64,000 nt of DNA, taken from NCBI GenBank assembly GCA_963815045.1, contig CAWFET010000002.1, positions 558,001 through 622,000 on the forward strand, given 5' to 3'. This document shows, piece after piece, positions 24,499 through 34,168 of this stretch. A program made the translations under genes and the position numbers. The notes under the pieces were generated by a model. It was not told the origin of the DNA. It was given only the letters and a program-made list of their open reading frames with translations, and did not search any database. The first letter of the stretch is position 1. The number at the start of each line of letters is the position of its first letter. The DNA is from DASUPK01 sp963815045. Its GTDB lineage: Bacteria > Actinomycetota > Thermoleophilia > Solirubrobacterales > 70-9.

Positions 24499-27378
24499 AT
24501 GGATCTGCTGGCGCCGGATGTGAGCCGGATCGCGCCGGAGGGGAGTGAGCCCTCCAAGGATCGCGCGCCCGACGAGCTCGCCTCGGGAACGCCCGAGCCG
24601 CTGCGCTCGGAGCTGATCGAGCTGCTCGGGCCCGACCGCGTGCTGACCAGGGTCATCGACCTCATCCGTTACGCGTCCGACGCGAGCCCGTACCGGTTGC
24701 TGCCGAAGGCGGTCGTCATGGCGCGGGATGCAAATGACGTCGCCAAGGTCCTCGCCTACTCCCGCGCGTCGAAGGTGCCCGTCACCTTCCGAGCCGGCGG
24801 CACCAGCCTGAACGGCCAGTCCCAGAGCGACGGGATCCTGGTCGACGTCCGCCGGCACTGGACCGGGGTGGAGGTGCTCGACGACGGCGCGCGGGCCCGC
24901 GTCAAGCCCGGCACCGTCCTCGGGCACGCCAACCGGGCGCTCTGGCCCCACGGGCGCAAGCTGGGACCCGACCCGGCCAGCACCGACATCGCCTGCGTCG
25001 GCGGCGTCCTCGCCAACAACTCCGGCGGGATGCGCTGCGGAATCGTCGCGGACTCCTACAGCACCGTCCGCTCCCTGACCTTCGTGTTGCCGTCGGGGAC
25101 GGTGATCGACACGGCGGCGCCGAACGCGGCGGAGCGGTTCGCGGAGGCGGAGCCCGAGCTGGCCGAAGGACTGGCCGAGATCCGGGACGAGATCCGAGCC
25201 GACGACGAGCTCAGTGAGCGGATCCGCAGGAAGTTCCAGATCAAGAACACGACCGGATACCGGCTCTGCGCCTTTCTCGATGCCGATGAGCCCGTCGAGA
25301 TCTTTCGCCGCCTGCTGATCGGGTCGGAGGGGACGCTCGGGTTCATCGCCGAGGCGGTGATGGAGACGGTGCCGAAGCCCTCGCGCACCACCGTCTCCTG
25401 GCTCCACTTCGACGGGATCGAGTCGGCGACTGAGCCGGTGCCGGCGCTGGTCGAGGCGGGGGCGAGCGCGGTCGAGCTCATGGTCGCCCCCGCCCTGATG
25501 GTCGCCGCTCAGAACATCGCCGGAGCGCCGCAGGACTGGCTCGAGCTGCCGCCGACCTCGGCCGCACTGCTGGTTGAGTTCGGCGCGGAGACCGATGGCG
25601 AGCTCGACAAGCTGGTCGCCGGGGCCGAGGAGATCCTCAAGGAGCACGAGCTGATCAGGCCGCCGGACTTCACCCGTGATGAGGAGCGGGTCGAGGTCGC
25701 CTGGACGGTCCGCGAGGGCCTGCACGGCCTGATCGGCCGCTTCCGTGCCCCAGGCACATCGCTGATCATCGAGGACGTCTGCGTGCCACCGGAGCGGATC
25801 GCAGAGTCCGCCCGCGACATCCAGGCGCTGCTCGGCGAGCACGGATTCCTCCCCGGTGTGGCGGGCCACACATCCGCGGGGAACCTCCACTTCATGCTCA
25901 CGCCGGACTTCTCCAAGCAGGAGGACCTCGAGCGCTACGAGGCCTTCATGGAGAAGCTTGTCGAGCTGATCCTCGAGGTGTACGACGGCTCTCTGAAGGC
26001 CGAGCACGGCACGGGCCTGAACATGGCGCCGTACGTCGCGCGGGAATGGGGAGAGAAGGCCACCGCGTTGATGTGGCGGGTGAAGGAGCTGGCCGACCCG
26101 GATGGCGTGCTCGCGCCCGGCGTGCTCCTCAACCGCGACCCGGAGGCCCACCTCCGGAACCTGAAGACCACTCCGGAGATCGAGGAGGTCGCGAACACCT
26201 GCGTCGAGTGCGGCTTCTGCGAGCCGGTCTGCCCGAGCCGCCACCTGACCACGACGCCGCGCCAGCGGATCGTGATCCGGCGTGAGATGGCGCGCCAGCC
26301 CACGGGCTCTCCGGTGCAGCGGGCGCTGGTCGAGCAGTACGAGTACGACGGCATCCAGACCTGTGCCGCCGACGGCACCTGCCAGATCGCCTGCCCCCTG
26401 GGCATCGACACGGGCAAGCTGATCAAGGGATTCCGCGCCGAGGAGCACCCTCAAAAGGCGCAGCGCCAGGCGGCCAGGGTGGCGGAGCACTGGTCGTCGG
26501 TCGAGAAGACCGCCCGGGCCGGGCTCCGCGCCGGATCGGTCGCCGGCCCCTTGATGCGCGGCGCCGCCGGAGCCGCCCGCTCGCTGTTCAGCGACGAGCT
26601 CGTGCCGTCCTGGCCGCGCAGCATGCCGCCGCCGGCCCCCGCGAAGCTGCCGCGCACCTCGCGCGACGGCGCCGCGGCCGTCTACATGCCCGCCTGCGTC
26701 AACCGCATCTTCGGCCCGTCAACCGAGGACGGAGGCCTGCCGCTGCCCGAGGCGATGGTCGCGGTCTCCGCCCGGGCCGGCATGCCGGTCTGGATCCCGG
26801 ACGACGTCGCGGGGAAGTGCTGCTCGGTCCCGTGGGCGTCGAAGGGCTACACCGAGGGCGCCGAGCTGATGGCAGACCGCACCGTCGAGGCACTCTGGCT
26901 CTGGACCGGGGAGGGGGAGCTGCCTGCCGTCATCGATGCCAGCTCCTGCTCCCATGGCCTGGCGGAGGAGGCGAAGGAGCGCCATCCGGAGCTGGAGATC
27001 CTCGACTCGGTGGCCTGGGCCCAGCGCCTGCTCCCCAACCTCGAGGTCAAGCAGCGTCTCGGCTCGGTCGCGGTGCACCCGACCTGCTCGACCCGTCACA
27101 TGGGCCTCGAGCGCCAGCTCCGCGAGATCGCCGCCGCGATGGCGGAGGAGGTGGTCCAGCCGATCCGGGCGACGTGCTGCGGGATGGCGGGCGACCGCGG
27201 CATGCTCCACCCGGAGCTGACGAGGTCCGCGACGGCCGAGGAGGCCGCCGAGCTCGCCGGATCGAACCACGACGCGTATGTGTGCAGCAACCGGACCTGC
27301 GAGATCGGCCTGGAGGAGGCGACCGGCGCGGCATACGAGTCGTTGCTGATCCCGCTCGAGCGGGTCACGCGCCCCTAG
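24499..27378 (+). CDS. FAD-linked oxidase fused to Fe-S / CCG domains (D-2-hydroxyacid dehydrogenase type)
   Basis: A 959-residue fusion. The FAD-binding PCMH domain (about 60-270) contains FRAGGTSLNGQSQSDGI and VGGVLANNSGGMRCG; the FAD-oxidase C-terminal domain (about 280-540) ends near LKAEHGTGLNMAP. Two 4Fe-4S clusters follow: CVECGFCEPVCP at about 568 and CAADGTCQIACP at about 620. Two CCG-type domains end the protein (GKCCSVPWAS about 772, ATCCGMAGDRG about 892). This is the GlcD-GlcF-like single-chain layout of Dld-II and related D-lactate/D-2-hydroxyacid dehydrogenases, passing electrons to quinone or cytochrome. Next to mdlC, an aromatic 2-hydroxy acid such as mandelate is a plausible but unproven substrate. 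Confidence 0.88.
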   Translation: MDLLAPDVSRIAPEGSEPSKDRAPDELASGTPEPLRSELIELLGPDRVLTRVIDLIRYASDASPYRLLPKAVVMARDANDVAKVLAYSRASKVPVTFRAGGTSLNGQSQSDGILVDVRRHWTGVEVLDDGARARVKPGTVLGHANRALWPHGRKLGPDPASTDIACVGGVLANNSGGMRCGIVADSYSTVRSLTFVLPSGTVIDTAAPNAAERFAEAEPELAEGLAEIRDEIRADDELSERIRRKFQIKNTTGYRLCAFLDADEPVEIFRRLLIGSEGTLGFIAEAVMETVPKPSRTTVSWLHFDGIESATEPVPALVEAGASAVELMVAPALMVAAQNIAGAPQDWLELPPTSAALLVEFGAETDGELDKLVAGAEEILKEHELIRPPDFTRDEERVEVAWTVREGLHGLIGRFRAPGTSLIIEDVCVPPERIAESARDIQALLGEHGFLPGVAGHTSAGNLHFMLTPDFSKQEDLERYEAFMEKLVELILEVYDGSLKAEHGTGLNMAPYVAREWGEKATALMWRVKELADPDGVLAPGVLLNRDPEAHLRNLKTTPEIEEVANTCVECGFCEPVCPSRHLTTTPRQRIVIRREMARQPTGSPVQRALVEQYEYDGIQTCAADGTCQIACPLGIDTGKLIKGFRAEEHPQKAQRQAARVAEHWSSVEKTARAGLRAGSVAGPLMRGAAGAARSLFSDELVPSWPRSMPPPAPAKLPRTSRDGAAAVYMPACVNRIFGPSTEDGGLPLPEAMVAVSARAGMPVWIPDDVAGKCCSVPWASKGYTEGAELMADRTVEALWLWTGEGELPAVIDASSCSHGLAEEAKERHPELEILDSVAWAQRLLPNLEVKQRLGSVAVHPTCSTRHMGLERQLREIAAAMAEEVVQPIRATCCGMAGDRGMLHPELTRSATAEEAAELAGSNHDAYVCSNRTCEIGLEEATGAAYESLLIPLERVTRP

Positions 27379-29075
27379 GCGGTCGGAGTCGACTGTCTCA
27401 GAGCCGAGACCGGCTCGGGCCTGCCCAGGTGGTAGCCCTGGGCGAAGTCGACGCCCAGCTCGCGGACCAAGTCCATCGTCACCTGGTCGGTGACGAACTC
27501 CGCGATGGTCTTGATGCCGAGGCCCTGGCACGCCTGGACCACGGCCCTGACGATGAGCTGGTCGGTGCGGCTGTTCGGCAGCTCCTTGACGAACTCGCCG
27601 TCGATCTTCAGGTAGCTGATCGGCAGGTGCTTCAGGTAGTAGAAGGACGCGTAGCCCGCCCCGAAGTCGTCGAGGGCGAACCGGCAGCCGACCTTGGCGA
27701 GGCTCTGAGCGAAGGCCCGGGCGTGGTCCATATCGGCGACAGCGGCGGTCTCGGTGACCTCGAAAATCAGGCTGGCGGGATCGATCCCGCTCCTGGTGAG
27801 CTCGCGCCTGACCTCGTCCGGGAACCGGGCGTCGCCCATCGTCTGGCCGGAGAGGTTCACCTCCAGGGTCAGCTCCCGGCCGTCGGCGTTGTGGGCGGCG
27901 ATCAGGCGGACGGCCTGCTGGGTGACCCAGCGGTCGATGCCGCCGATCAGCCCGAAGCGCTCGGCGGTCGCGAGGAACTCGCCGGGCACGACCAGGCCGC
28001 CACCGTCGTCCCGCATGCGAAGGAGGATCTCGTGTTGGGTGGCCTCGCCTTTCTCGAGGTTGACGATCGGCTGGCTGGTCAGGACGAAGAGGCCGCGCTC
28101 CGTGGCCTGGCGGACGCGCTCGGTCCAGGCGCGGCGCTCGTCCATCTCGCTGCGCCCGGTCGGGTCGTATGCGGAGACCCGGTCCCGCCCCGTCTCCTTC
28201 GCCGTGGACATCGCGGTCTCGGCCTCGGCCAGCAGCTCCGCGCCGACCACCTGCCGCTCGTCGAGGGAGGTCACACCCGCGCTCAGGGAGATCCTGATCC
28301 CCTCGCCGTTGATCACGAAGGGATGGCGCCGGGCGATCCCGAGCAGCTCGTCGGCGAGGGTGATCGCCTTCGTCCGGTCGGCCCCGTGGATGAGGATGCC
28401 GAAGACGTCGCCGCCCACCCGGGCGAGCACGTCCGTCTTGCGGAGCCGGCTGCTGATCAGCTCGGCGAGCCCGGCGAGCACCTCATCTCCCCCCGCCGCG
28501 CCGAGCGACTCGTTCACGTACTTGAAGCTGTCGACGCCGACCGCGATCACCGAGCCGCCGCTTCCGTATCGTGCGGCGAAGTCGACGTGCCTGGTCAGGG
28601 CGTGCTCGAAGCTGACTCGGTTGGCGAGCCCGGTGAGGGAATCCTGCTCCGCCATCTGGCGCAGCCGGGCCTCCTCGCGCTTGCGGTCGCGGATGTCGTG
28701 TCCGACCGCCGCGAGGGAGCGGACCTGCCCAACCCGTACCTCGCTCAGGGAGAGCTCCATTGCCACGCCCGAGCCGTCGGGCTGGCGCGTGACCACCTCG
28801 CGGCGCTCGCCGAGCTCCTCCGGCTGCTCGCCGTCGGCGAAGCGGCGCAGGAGCGCTGCGTACTGCTCGCCGTAGGGCTCCGCGAGGAGCGTGGGCAGGG
28901 CGGTGCCGGCGAGATCGGAGATCGGCAGCCCGAAAAGGCGTTCGGCAGCCGCATTCGCGTAGGCGATCGAGCCCCGCTCGTCGACCAGCAGGATCGCGTC
29001 AGGGAGGTTCTCGAGCAGGGCGATGGTCGGCGTGGTGCCGCCGTCTTGAGCCGTGGCGAGGCCGGTAGCGCTCAC
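27375..29075 (-). CDS. PAS-GGDEF-EAL protein, probable c-di-GMP phosphodiesterase
   Basis: A 566-residue soluble signalling protein. PAS domain about 15-135 (LLENLPDAILLVDERGSIAYAN); GGDEF domain about 140-305 with a degenerate site GGDVF at 221-225, so cyclase activity is doubtful; EAL domain about 315-560 with HEILLRM at 348 (EIL for EAL, the metal-binding Glu kept), FEVTETAAV, DDFGAGYASF, LKIDGEFV and TIAEFV. The EAL residues for metal binding and catalysis look intact, so it probably degrades c-di-GMP, perhaps with the GGDVF domain as a GTP sensor. Convergent with the FAD/Fe-S gene; both stops lie in one CTAG. Confidence 0.9.
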   Translation of the reverse strand: MSATGLATAQDGGTTPTIALLENLPDAILLVDERGSIAYANAAAERLFGLPISDLAGTALPTLLAEPYGEQYAALLRRFADGEQPEELGERREVVTRQPDGSGVAMELSLSEVRVGQVRSLAAVGHDIRDRKREEARLRQMAEQDSLTGLANRVSFEHALTRHVDFAARYGSGGSVIAVGVDSFKYVNESLGAAGGDEVLAGLAELISSRLRKTDVLARVGGDVFGILIHGADRTKAITLADELLGIARRHPFVINGEGIRISLSAGVTSLDERQVVGAELLAEAETAMSTAKETGRDRVSAYDPTGRSEMDERRAWTERVRQATERGLFVLTSQPIVNLEKGEATQHEILLRMRDDGGGLVVPGEFLATAERFGLIGGIDRWVTQQAVRLIAAHNADGRELTLEVNLSGQTMGDARFPDEVRRELTRSGIDPASLIFEVTETAAVADMDHARAFAQSLAKVGCRFALDDFGAGYASFYYLKHLPISYLKIDGEFVKELPNSRTDQLIVRAVVQACQGLGIKTIAEFVTDQVTMDLVRELGVDFAQGYHLGRPEPVSALRQSTPTA

Positions 29076-29123
29076 ACGGGATTATCGGCACCACGCATGA
29101 GCTGGCTTTAGACTCGCGCCTCC

Positions 29124-30071
29124 TTGCCCGGCAGTGCACCGAGACGTCCATCGCCCTGGCGCCCGCTGGTGAAGGGCGCCGCCGCCGCTGCGCTGGCGGC
29201 GGCCTTCGCGGTCCCGCTGATGCGGAAGAAGCGCCGGATCCCGCCGGCGGTGACGACGGCGGCTCTCGCGGCGGGCCCGCCCGCCCTTGCGGTCCTGCGA
29301 CCCCGGACCAAGCTGCGTGACGCCGGCATGTACGCGCTGCAGATGTGGATGTTCGTGCTGGGCCACGAGCTCCCCTACGACGACCCCGAGCGGGCCGAGA
29401 GCCGCCTGCGCGTCGGCTACCCGATCCGGGTGGACCGGGTCATCGGTGCCGGCGAGCTGCCCAACGTCAGGCTGCAGAGGGCCCTGGGCGGGCTCGGCAA
29501 CAGGAATGTGATCAACCGCTTCCTCTGCTGGGTCCACTGGACCTGGTTCTTCGAGCCCCATTCGGCGCTGACCTACATCCTCGCCCGCGACCAGGAGCAG
29601 TTCGCGCGGTCCGCGAGGCAGATGTCGGCCGTCTATGACCTGGGCTGCATCGTCTACGCGGCGGTCCCCACCGCGCCGCCGTGGTGGGCGTCGGAGGAGG
29701 GGCACACCGACGCAAAGATCCGCCGGATCATGGTCGAGGTCGGGGAGGAGGAGTGGGGGAAGGCCTGGCCGGTCCTCTACGACACGCTCGGCGGCAATCC
29801 ATGGGCCGCGATGCCATCGCTCCACTTCGCGACCTCCCTGATGGCGGCGATCCTGCTCTCCGAGATGGGATGGCGTGAGGGGATGGCCGGCTGGGCCTAC
29901 GCCGGGACGCTTGGGTTCGCGCTCGTCTACCTCGGCGAGCACTACGTCGTCGACCTGCTCGCCGGGGCCGCCCTGGTGGTGGCGATCAGGCGCGGGGAGC
30001 GCTATGCCGAGCCGGTCGCGAAAGCCGTGAGTAAGGCGTTGCAGCGCCTGGAGCGCGTGGCGAGCGACTAG
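29124..30071 (+). CDS. PAP2-superfamily membrane phosphatase/transferase
   Basis: A 315-residue membrane protein with PAP2 motifs: PSLHFATSLM (motif 2) and GEHYVVDLLAG (motif 3, with the catalytic His and Asp). The N-terminal part has extra helices and a GEL-containing loop, as in the PAP2_3 / inositol-phosphorylceramide synthase-like group that transfers phospho-alcohol groups between lipids. The TTG at 29124 is the longest start; GTG at 29169 is an alternative. It is followed 23 bp later by a lysylphosphatidylglycerol synthase-like membrane protein, suggesting a lipid-related unit. Confidence 0.8.
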   Translation: MPGSAPRRPSPWRPLVKGAAAAALAAAFAVPLMRKKRRIPPAVTTAALAAGPPALAVLRPRTKLRDAGMYALQMWMFVLGHELPYDDPERAESRLRVGYPIRVDRVIGAGELPNVRLQRALGGLGNRNVINRFLCWVHWTWFFEPHSALTYILARDQEQFARSARQMSAVYDLGCIVYAAVPTAPPWWASEEGHTDAKIRRIMVEVGEEEWGKAWPVLYDTLGGNPWAAMPSLHFATSLMAAILLSEMGWREGMAGWAYAGTLGFALVYLGEHYVVDLLAGAALVVAIRRGERYAEPVAKAVSKALQRLERVASD

Positions 30072-30094
30072 CAGGCTTTGCGAAGATCCCTCAG

Positions 30095-31276
30095 GTGAGG
30101 GAGGAGCGCCCGCAGAGCGCTTCAGGACATGACGAGTCCGCGCGCGAGATGCTCGCGGAGTCCGAGCCGAGCTTCTTTGCGAACCCGAAGCGCCTCGTCC
30201 AGACCGGCGTCGCGGTCGTCCTGCTGCTGGTCGCGATCTACGTCCTGATCCCGAAGCTCTTCGACCTGCAGGACGCCTGGGGGAAGGTCAAGGAGGGGGA
30301 TCCGCTGTGGATCGCCGTCGGAGTGCTCTTCTGCATCGCGATGTTCGCCGCCTACGTCGCGCTGTTCCGCGGCGTCGTCGGCGAAAAGGTGATCCACCTG
30401 GAGTGGGGCGAGAGCTACCAGATCACGATGGCGGGGCTGGCGGCCACCCGGCTCTTCTCCGCCGGCGGTGCGGGCGGCATCCTGCTCACCTACTGGGCGC
30501 TGCGCAAGGCGGGCATGGAGCGCCGCCAATCGGTCTGCCGCATGGTCGCGTTCCTCGTGGTCCTCTATTCGGTCTACCTCGTTGCGATAGTCGTCTTCGG
30601 GGTGCTGCTGCGTACCGGTGTCATGTCGGGCGAGGCGCCCCTCTCCGGCACGGTGATTCCGGCCGCTCTCGCAGCCCTCGCGCTCGTCCTTGGACTGCTG
30701 ATCGCTCTGCTCCCCAACGACTTCGAACGCCGAATCGAGCGCCACACCTCCGGGCGCTTCAGCAGGATCGCCAAGCGGATCGCCACCGCCCCGGCCACGT
30801 TCGCGCAGGGAACCCGGACCGCGATCGCCTTCGTCCGCCAGCCGAGCTCCGGCGCGATGGCATTCGGCGGCGCGGTCGGCTTCTGGGGCGCGAACATCGC
30901 GATCCTCTGGGCGAGCTTCCACGCCTTCCACGCCTCGGTCCCCCTGGGGGTGGTGATCCAGGGGTTCTTCCTCGGCATGGTCGCCAACCTCTTCCCGTTC
31001 GCCCCGGGAGGCGTCGGAGCGGTCGATGCGGGGATGATCGGCGCGTTCGTGCTGTTCGGCGTTCCCAGCTCGGAGGTCTTCCCCGCGGTCCTCACCTACC
31101 GGGTGATCGCGTTCTGGCTGCCGATCCCTCCGGGGATCGTCGCGTTCTTCCAGCTCCGCAAGACCGTCAACCGCTGGGAGGGGGAGGGGCGTAACGCCAC
31201 GGGGCCTGGCGCTACTATAAAAAGTGAAGTGAGAACGCCGAACACACCGATAGCCTCCCGAATCGAGGAAGCGTGA
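30095..31276 (+). CDS. UPF0104 / LPG-synthase-type transmembrane protein
   Basis: A 393-residue protein with about eight membrane helices of the lysylphosphatidylglycerol synthase TM family (FFLGMVANLFPFAPGGVGAV is the conserved C-terminal segment; AATRLFSAGGAGGILLTYWAL is the middle one). It lacks the cytosolic aminoacyl-transferase domain of MprF, so it is more likely a lipid flippase-like protein than a synthase. GTG start. Its stop overlaps the trxB start by 4 nt (GTGA). Confidence 0.82.
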   Translation: MREERPQSASGHDESAREMLAESEPSFFANPKRLVQTGVAVVLLLVAIYVLIPKLFDLQDAWGKVKEGDPLWIAVGVLFCIAMFAAYVALFRGVVGEKVIHLEWGESYQITMAGLAATRLFSAGGAGGILLTYWALRKAGMERRQSVCRMVAFLVVLYSVYLVAIVVFGVLLRTGVMSGEAPLSGTVIPAALAALALVLGLLIALLPNDFERRIERHTSGRFSRIAKRIATAPATFAQGTRTAIAFVRQPSSGAMAFGGAVGFWGANIAILWASFHAFHASVPLGVVIQGFFLGMVANLFPFAPGGVGAVDAGMIGAFVLFGVPSSEVFPAVLTYRVIAFWLPIPPGIVAFFQLRKTVNRWEGEGRNATGPGATIKSEVRTPNTPIASRIEEA

Positions 31277-32289
31277 GCGAGACAACCGAAAACGGCAAGG
31301 TCGAGAACCTGATCATCATCGGCGGCGGGCCCTCGGGCTACACCGCGGCGCTGTACGCCGCCCGCGCCGAGCTCGAGCCACTTCTCATTGAGGGCTTCCA
31401 GTGGGGCGGCCAGCTTCAGAACACGACCGACGTCGAGAACTACCCGGGCTATCCGGAGGGCGTGATGGGGCCGGAGATGATGAATCAGTTCCGCGCCCAG
31501 GCCGAGCGCTTCGGCACGCGCTTCATCACCGACGACGCCACCGAGGTCGAGCTGACCGACGGCGGCATCCATACCGTCCGAGTCGGCAAGGACGAGTACA
31601 AGGCGAGGGCCGTGATCCTCTCCATGGGGGCGGAGCCCAAGCGGCTCGGGATCCCGGGCGAGATGGAGCTCGGCGGCCGCGGCGTCTCCACCTGCGGTGT
31701 CTGCGACGGCGCCTTCTTCAAGGACGAGAACGTGGCCGTGATCGGCGGCGGCGACTCGGCGATGGAGGACTCCATCTTCGTCTCCAAGTTCGCCAAGGAC
31801 CTGAAGATCATCCACCGTCGCGACGAGTTCCGCGCCTCGAAGATCATGCAGGAGCGTGCGCGAAGCAAGGACAACATCGAGTTCCTGACCCCGTACAAGC
31901 CGCTCGAGTTCGTCGCGGGCGAGGACGGCAAGATCGCCAAGATCCGCCTCGAGAACTCCGAGTCCGGGGAGGAGTCCGAGATCGAGGTCGGCGGAGCGTT
32001 CGTCGCCATCGGACACCGGCCGCGGTCGGAGCTGGTCGAAGGCCAGGTCGATCTCGATGACGAGGGTTACGTGGTCGTAGAGGAGCCGTCCACCAAGACC
32101 AAGCTGGATGGAGTCTTCGCGGTCGGCGACCTCGTCGACCACACCTACCGGCAGGCGGTCACCGCCGCCGGCAGCGGCACCAAGGGTGCCCTCGACGCCG
32201 AGTGGTACCTGCGCGACATGCCGCCCGACCCCGAGGAGCACTGGGGCACCAACACGGGCGCCATCGTCGAAGCGGTCGAGAGCGCCTAG
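31273..32289 (+). CDS. trxB: Thioredoxin reductase-like flavoprotein
   Basis: A 338-residue FAD/NADPH enzyme. The FAD motif GGGPSGYTAALYAARAE is at the N-terminus, the redox-active disulfide CGVC in STCGVCDGAFF at about residue 140, the NADPH motif VIGGGDSAMED at about 157, and the C-terminal FAD motif GVFAVGDLVDHTYRQ at about 278. The length is normal for TrxB; a 15-20 residue tail extends it slightly. It reduces thioredoxin in the cytosol. The start overlaps the upstream membrane-protein gene. No thioredoxin gene is next to it. Confidence 0.93.
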   Translation: MSETTENGKVENLIIIGGGPSGYTAALYAARAELEPLLIEGFQWGGQLQNTTDVENYPGYPEGVMGPEMMNQFRAQAERFGTRFITDDATEVELTDGGIHTVRVGKDEYKARAVILSMGAEPKRLGIPGEMELGGRGVSTCGVCDGAFFKDENVAVIGGGDSAMEDSIFVSKFAKDLKIIHRRDEFRASKIMQERARSKDNIEFLTPYKPLEFVAGEDGKIAKIRLENSESGEESEIEVGGAFVAIGHRPRSELVEGQVDLDDEGYVVVEEPSTKTKLDGVFAVGDLVDHTYRQAVTAAGSGTKGALDAEWYLRDMPPDPEEHWGTNTGAIVEAVESA

Positions 32290-32329
32290 AACCGGCGCCG
32301 TTTCAATGTCCCGCGGATAGTCTCCTCGG

Positions 32330-34139
32330 ATGTTTTTGGGGAGGCTCGCGTTCCGGTGGGGTATCGGCGCCGTCGCGCTCGCGGCTGCCCTGCTCGCCGT
32401 GCTGCCTGGGGGGGCGAGCGCTGAGACGCGCTTCTCGGTCGCGGGCGAATGCTTCTCGCTGACCTCGGCGAGCTCGGGTGCTCCGGCTCCCGGTGGCGGC
32501 CAGCTTCGCTTCCAGGCCTCGGATTTGGGCAGCTACCTCCTCTACACGCAGGCCGCCCAGTTCCTCGCCGACGGCGGCGGCACGGTCGGACCGACGGCTC
32601 AGCCGAGCCCGGCCTCCGACTGGGTGATGGAGGACGCGGCAGGCGGCGGCTTCACCTTCTCCCCGAAGTCCGATCCGAGCAGGGTCATGGCCGTCTCCGG
32701 TGGCCAGCTGGTCACCGTGCCACGCAGCGGTGCAGGTGACGCGACCCGCTTTCAGGTAGTCGCCGCGACCGGCTGCGCCGACTATCCCGAAGCCGAGCTC
32801 AGGGTCGTTCTGGAGTGCCGAAACCTGCACCGGGGCCGAGCACGACAACCAGATCGATGGAGGAGTGCCCGCGGGTCCCATCGCCGACTTCCTCAACTCG
32901 CTCGGAGTGCCGCCGGGGACCCTGCCCGCGTATCCGCCGGCGCCGCACTGCAACACCCGGGGACTGACTGCGCTCGGCGCTCACACGGTCGACGCGATGA
33001 TGAACAAGGGGATGATCGTCAACCCCGACCACATGAGCCAGAAGGGTGTGGACGCGACACTCAAGATCGCAGAGGCGCGCCACTACTCGGGCATCATTTC
33101 CCCGCACGGCTGGATGGACCCGCGCAACTGGCCGCGCATCTGGGCGCTCGGAGGGATGGCCTTCCCGAACTCGGGCTCGGCGCCGGACTTCGTCAAGGAA
33201 TGGCAGGAGTACCGGCCGAAGCGCACCCCCTACTTCTTCGGGTGGGGCTGGGGCGCCGATCTCGGCGGCCTGGCGGAGCAGGGCCTGCCGCCCGACGGGA
33301 GCGCCCCCAAGGTCAATTACCCGTTCCGCTCGCTTGACGGCTCGACCACCATCGACCGCCAGCGCACCGGCCAACGGACCTTCGACTACAACACCGACGG
33401 CGTCGCCCATTACGGCCTGTACGCGGATTGGACCGACGAGGTGCGCAGCCTCGGCGGCCCGCAGATTGTCGACGACCTGCTCAACGGCCCGGAGGCCTAT
33501 CTCGAGATGTGGGAGCGGGCCGAGGGCATTCCGGCCACGCACTGCCTGCCCCGGCGCGCGAAGCTGCGCGCGAAGGGCATCGGCCGGATTCGCCTCGGCG
33601 CGGACGACCGGGCTCTCCTGAAGAGCGCAGGACAGCCGCTGACGCGGACCCGCGCCTGGACCTACTGCGTCGACGGGGCCAGGGCGAGCTCTGCCAAGAA
33701 GCGGAAGAAGAGGAAGGCCTCCGGTGGCGGGACGACCGCCGTCCTCACGCCCGCGGGCAGGGTGGCGCTGATCGCGACCACCGCCAAGGGCCATCGGGTC
33801 CGGGGCATCCATCCGGGCTCGCCCGCCTCGTTGCTCCGCGGACACGCCCGCCGCCAGGGCAAGGGCATCTGGGCGGCCAAGCTCGGAAAGAAGACCCGAG
33901 TCGCCTACGTGGTGAAGGGGAAGCGCATCCGCACCGTGGCCATCGCGGGCCGCGGTGCGAAGCGCCGCACGCAGCTCCGGGCGTACCTGAAGCTCGTGCC
34001 GAAGACGGGCTTCGCTTCCCGCGGCGCCCTGATCGCGAGCAAGGCGAGCACCAAGAAGATCACGGCGGGGAACTCCAAGTCGCTCGTGCAGACCCACGAG
34101 CACGGCAGCAACCTCTTCTACTGCCAGATCGGTCTCTAG
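32330..34139 (+). pseudogene. Broken secreted protein: internal deletion plus frameshift
   Basis: The N-terminal part (from ATG 32330) has a signal peptide and a domain ending at TGCADYPEAEL (about 32800) in one frame. The rest (SGSFWSAETCTGAEHDN onward, from about 32796 to 34139) is in another frame. From memory of an actinobacterial secreted family (often labelled 'coagulation factor 5/8 type-like', with a His-rich amidohydrolase-like centre), a segment of roughly 250-300 residues normally lies between these points; here the join is direct. The downstream frame alone could start at 32865 (424 aa) but would have no signal peptide. A recent deletion, or an assembly error, would explain it. 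Confidence 0.75.
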
Positions 34140-34168
34140 CTCCCACCCGGTCGGAGTACGCTCCGGCT

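Noticed and set aside
22704..24548. 614-codon plus-strand frame over mdlC
   Set aside because: Out-of-frame shadow of a clear ThDP enzyme; Arg/Gly/Pro-rich with no domain.
24469..26490. 673-codon minus-strand frame
   Set aside because: Antisense to the FAD/Fe-S dehydrogenase; no motif.
32865..34139. Intact 424-residue gene starting at 32865
   Set aside because: It lacks a signal peptide although the N-terminal part with one sits directly upstream in another frame; the deletion/frameshift reading explains both.
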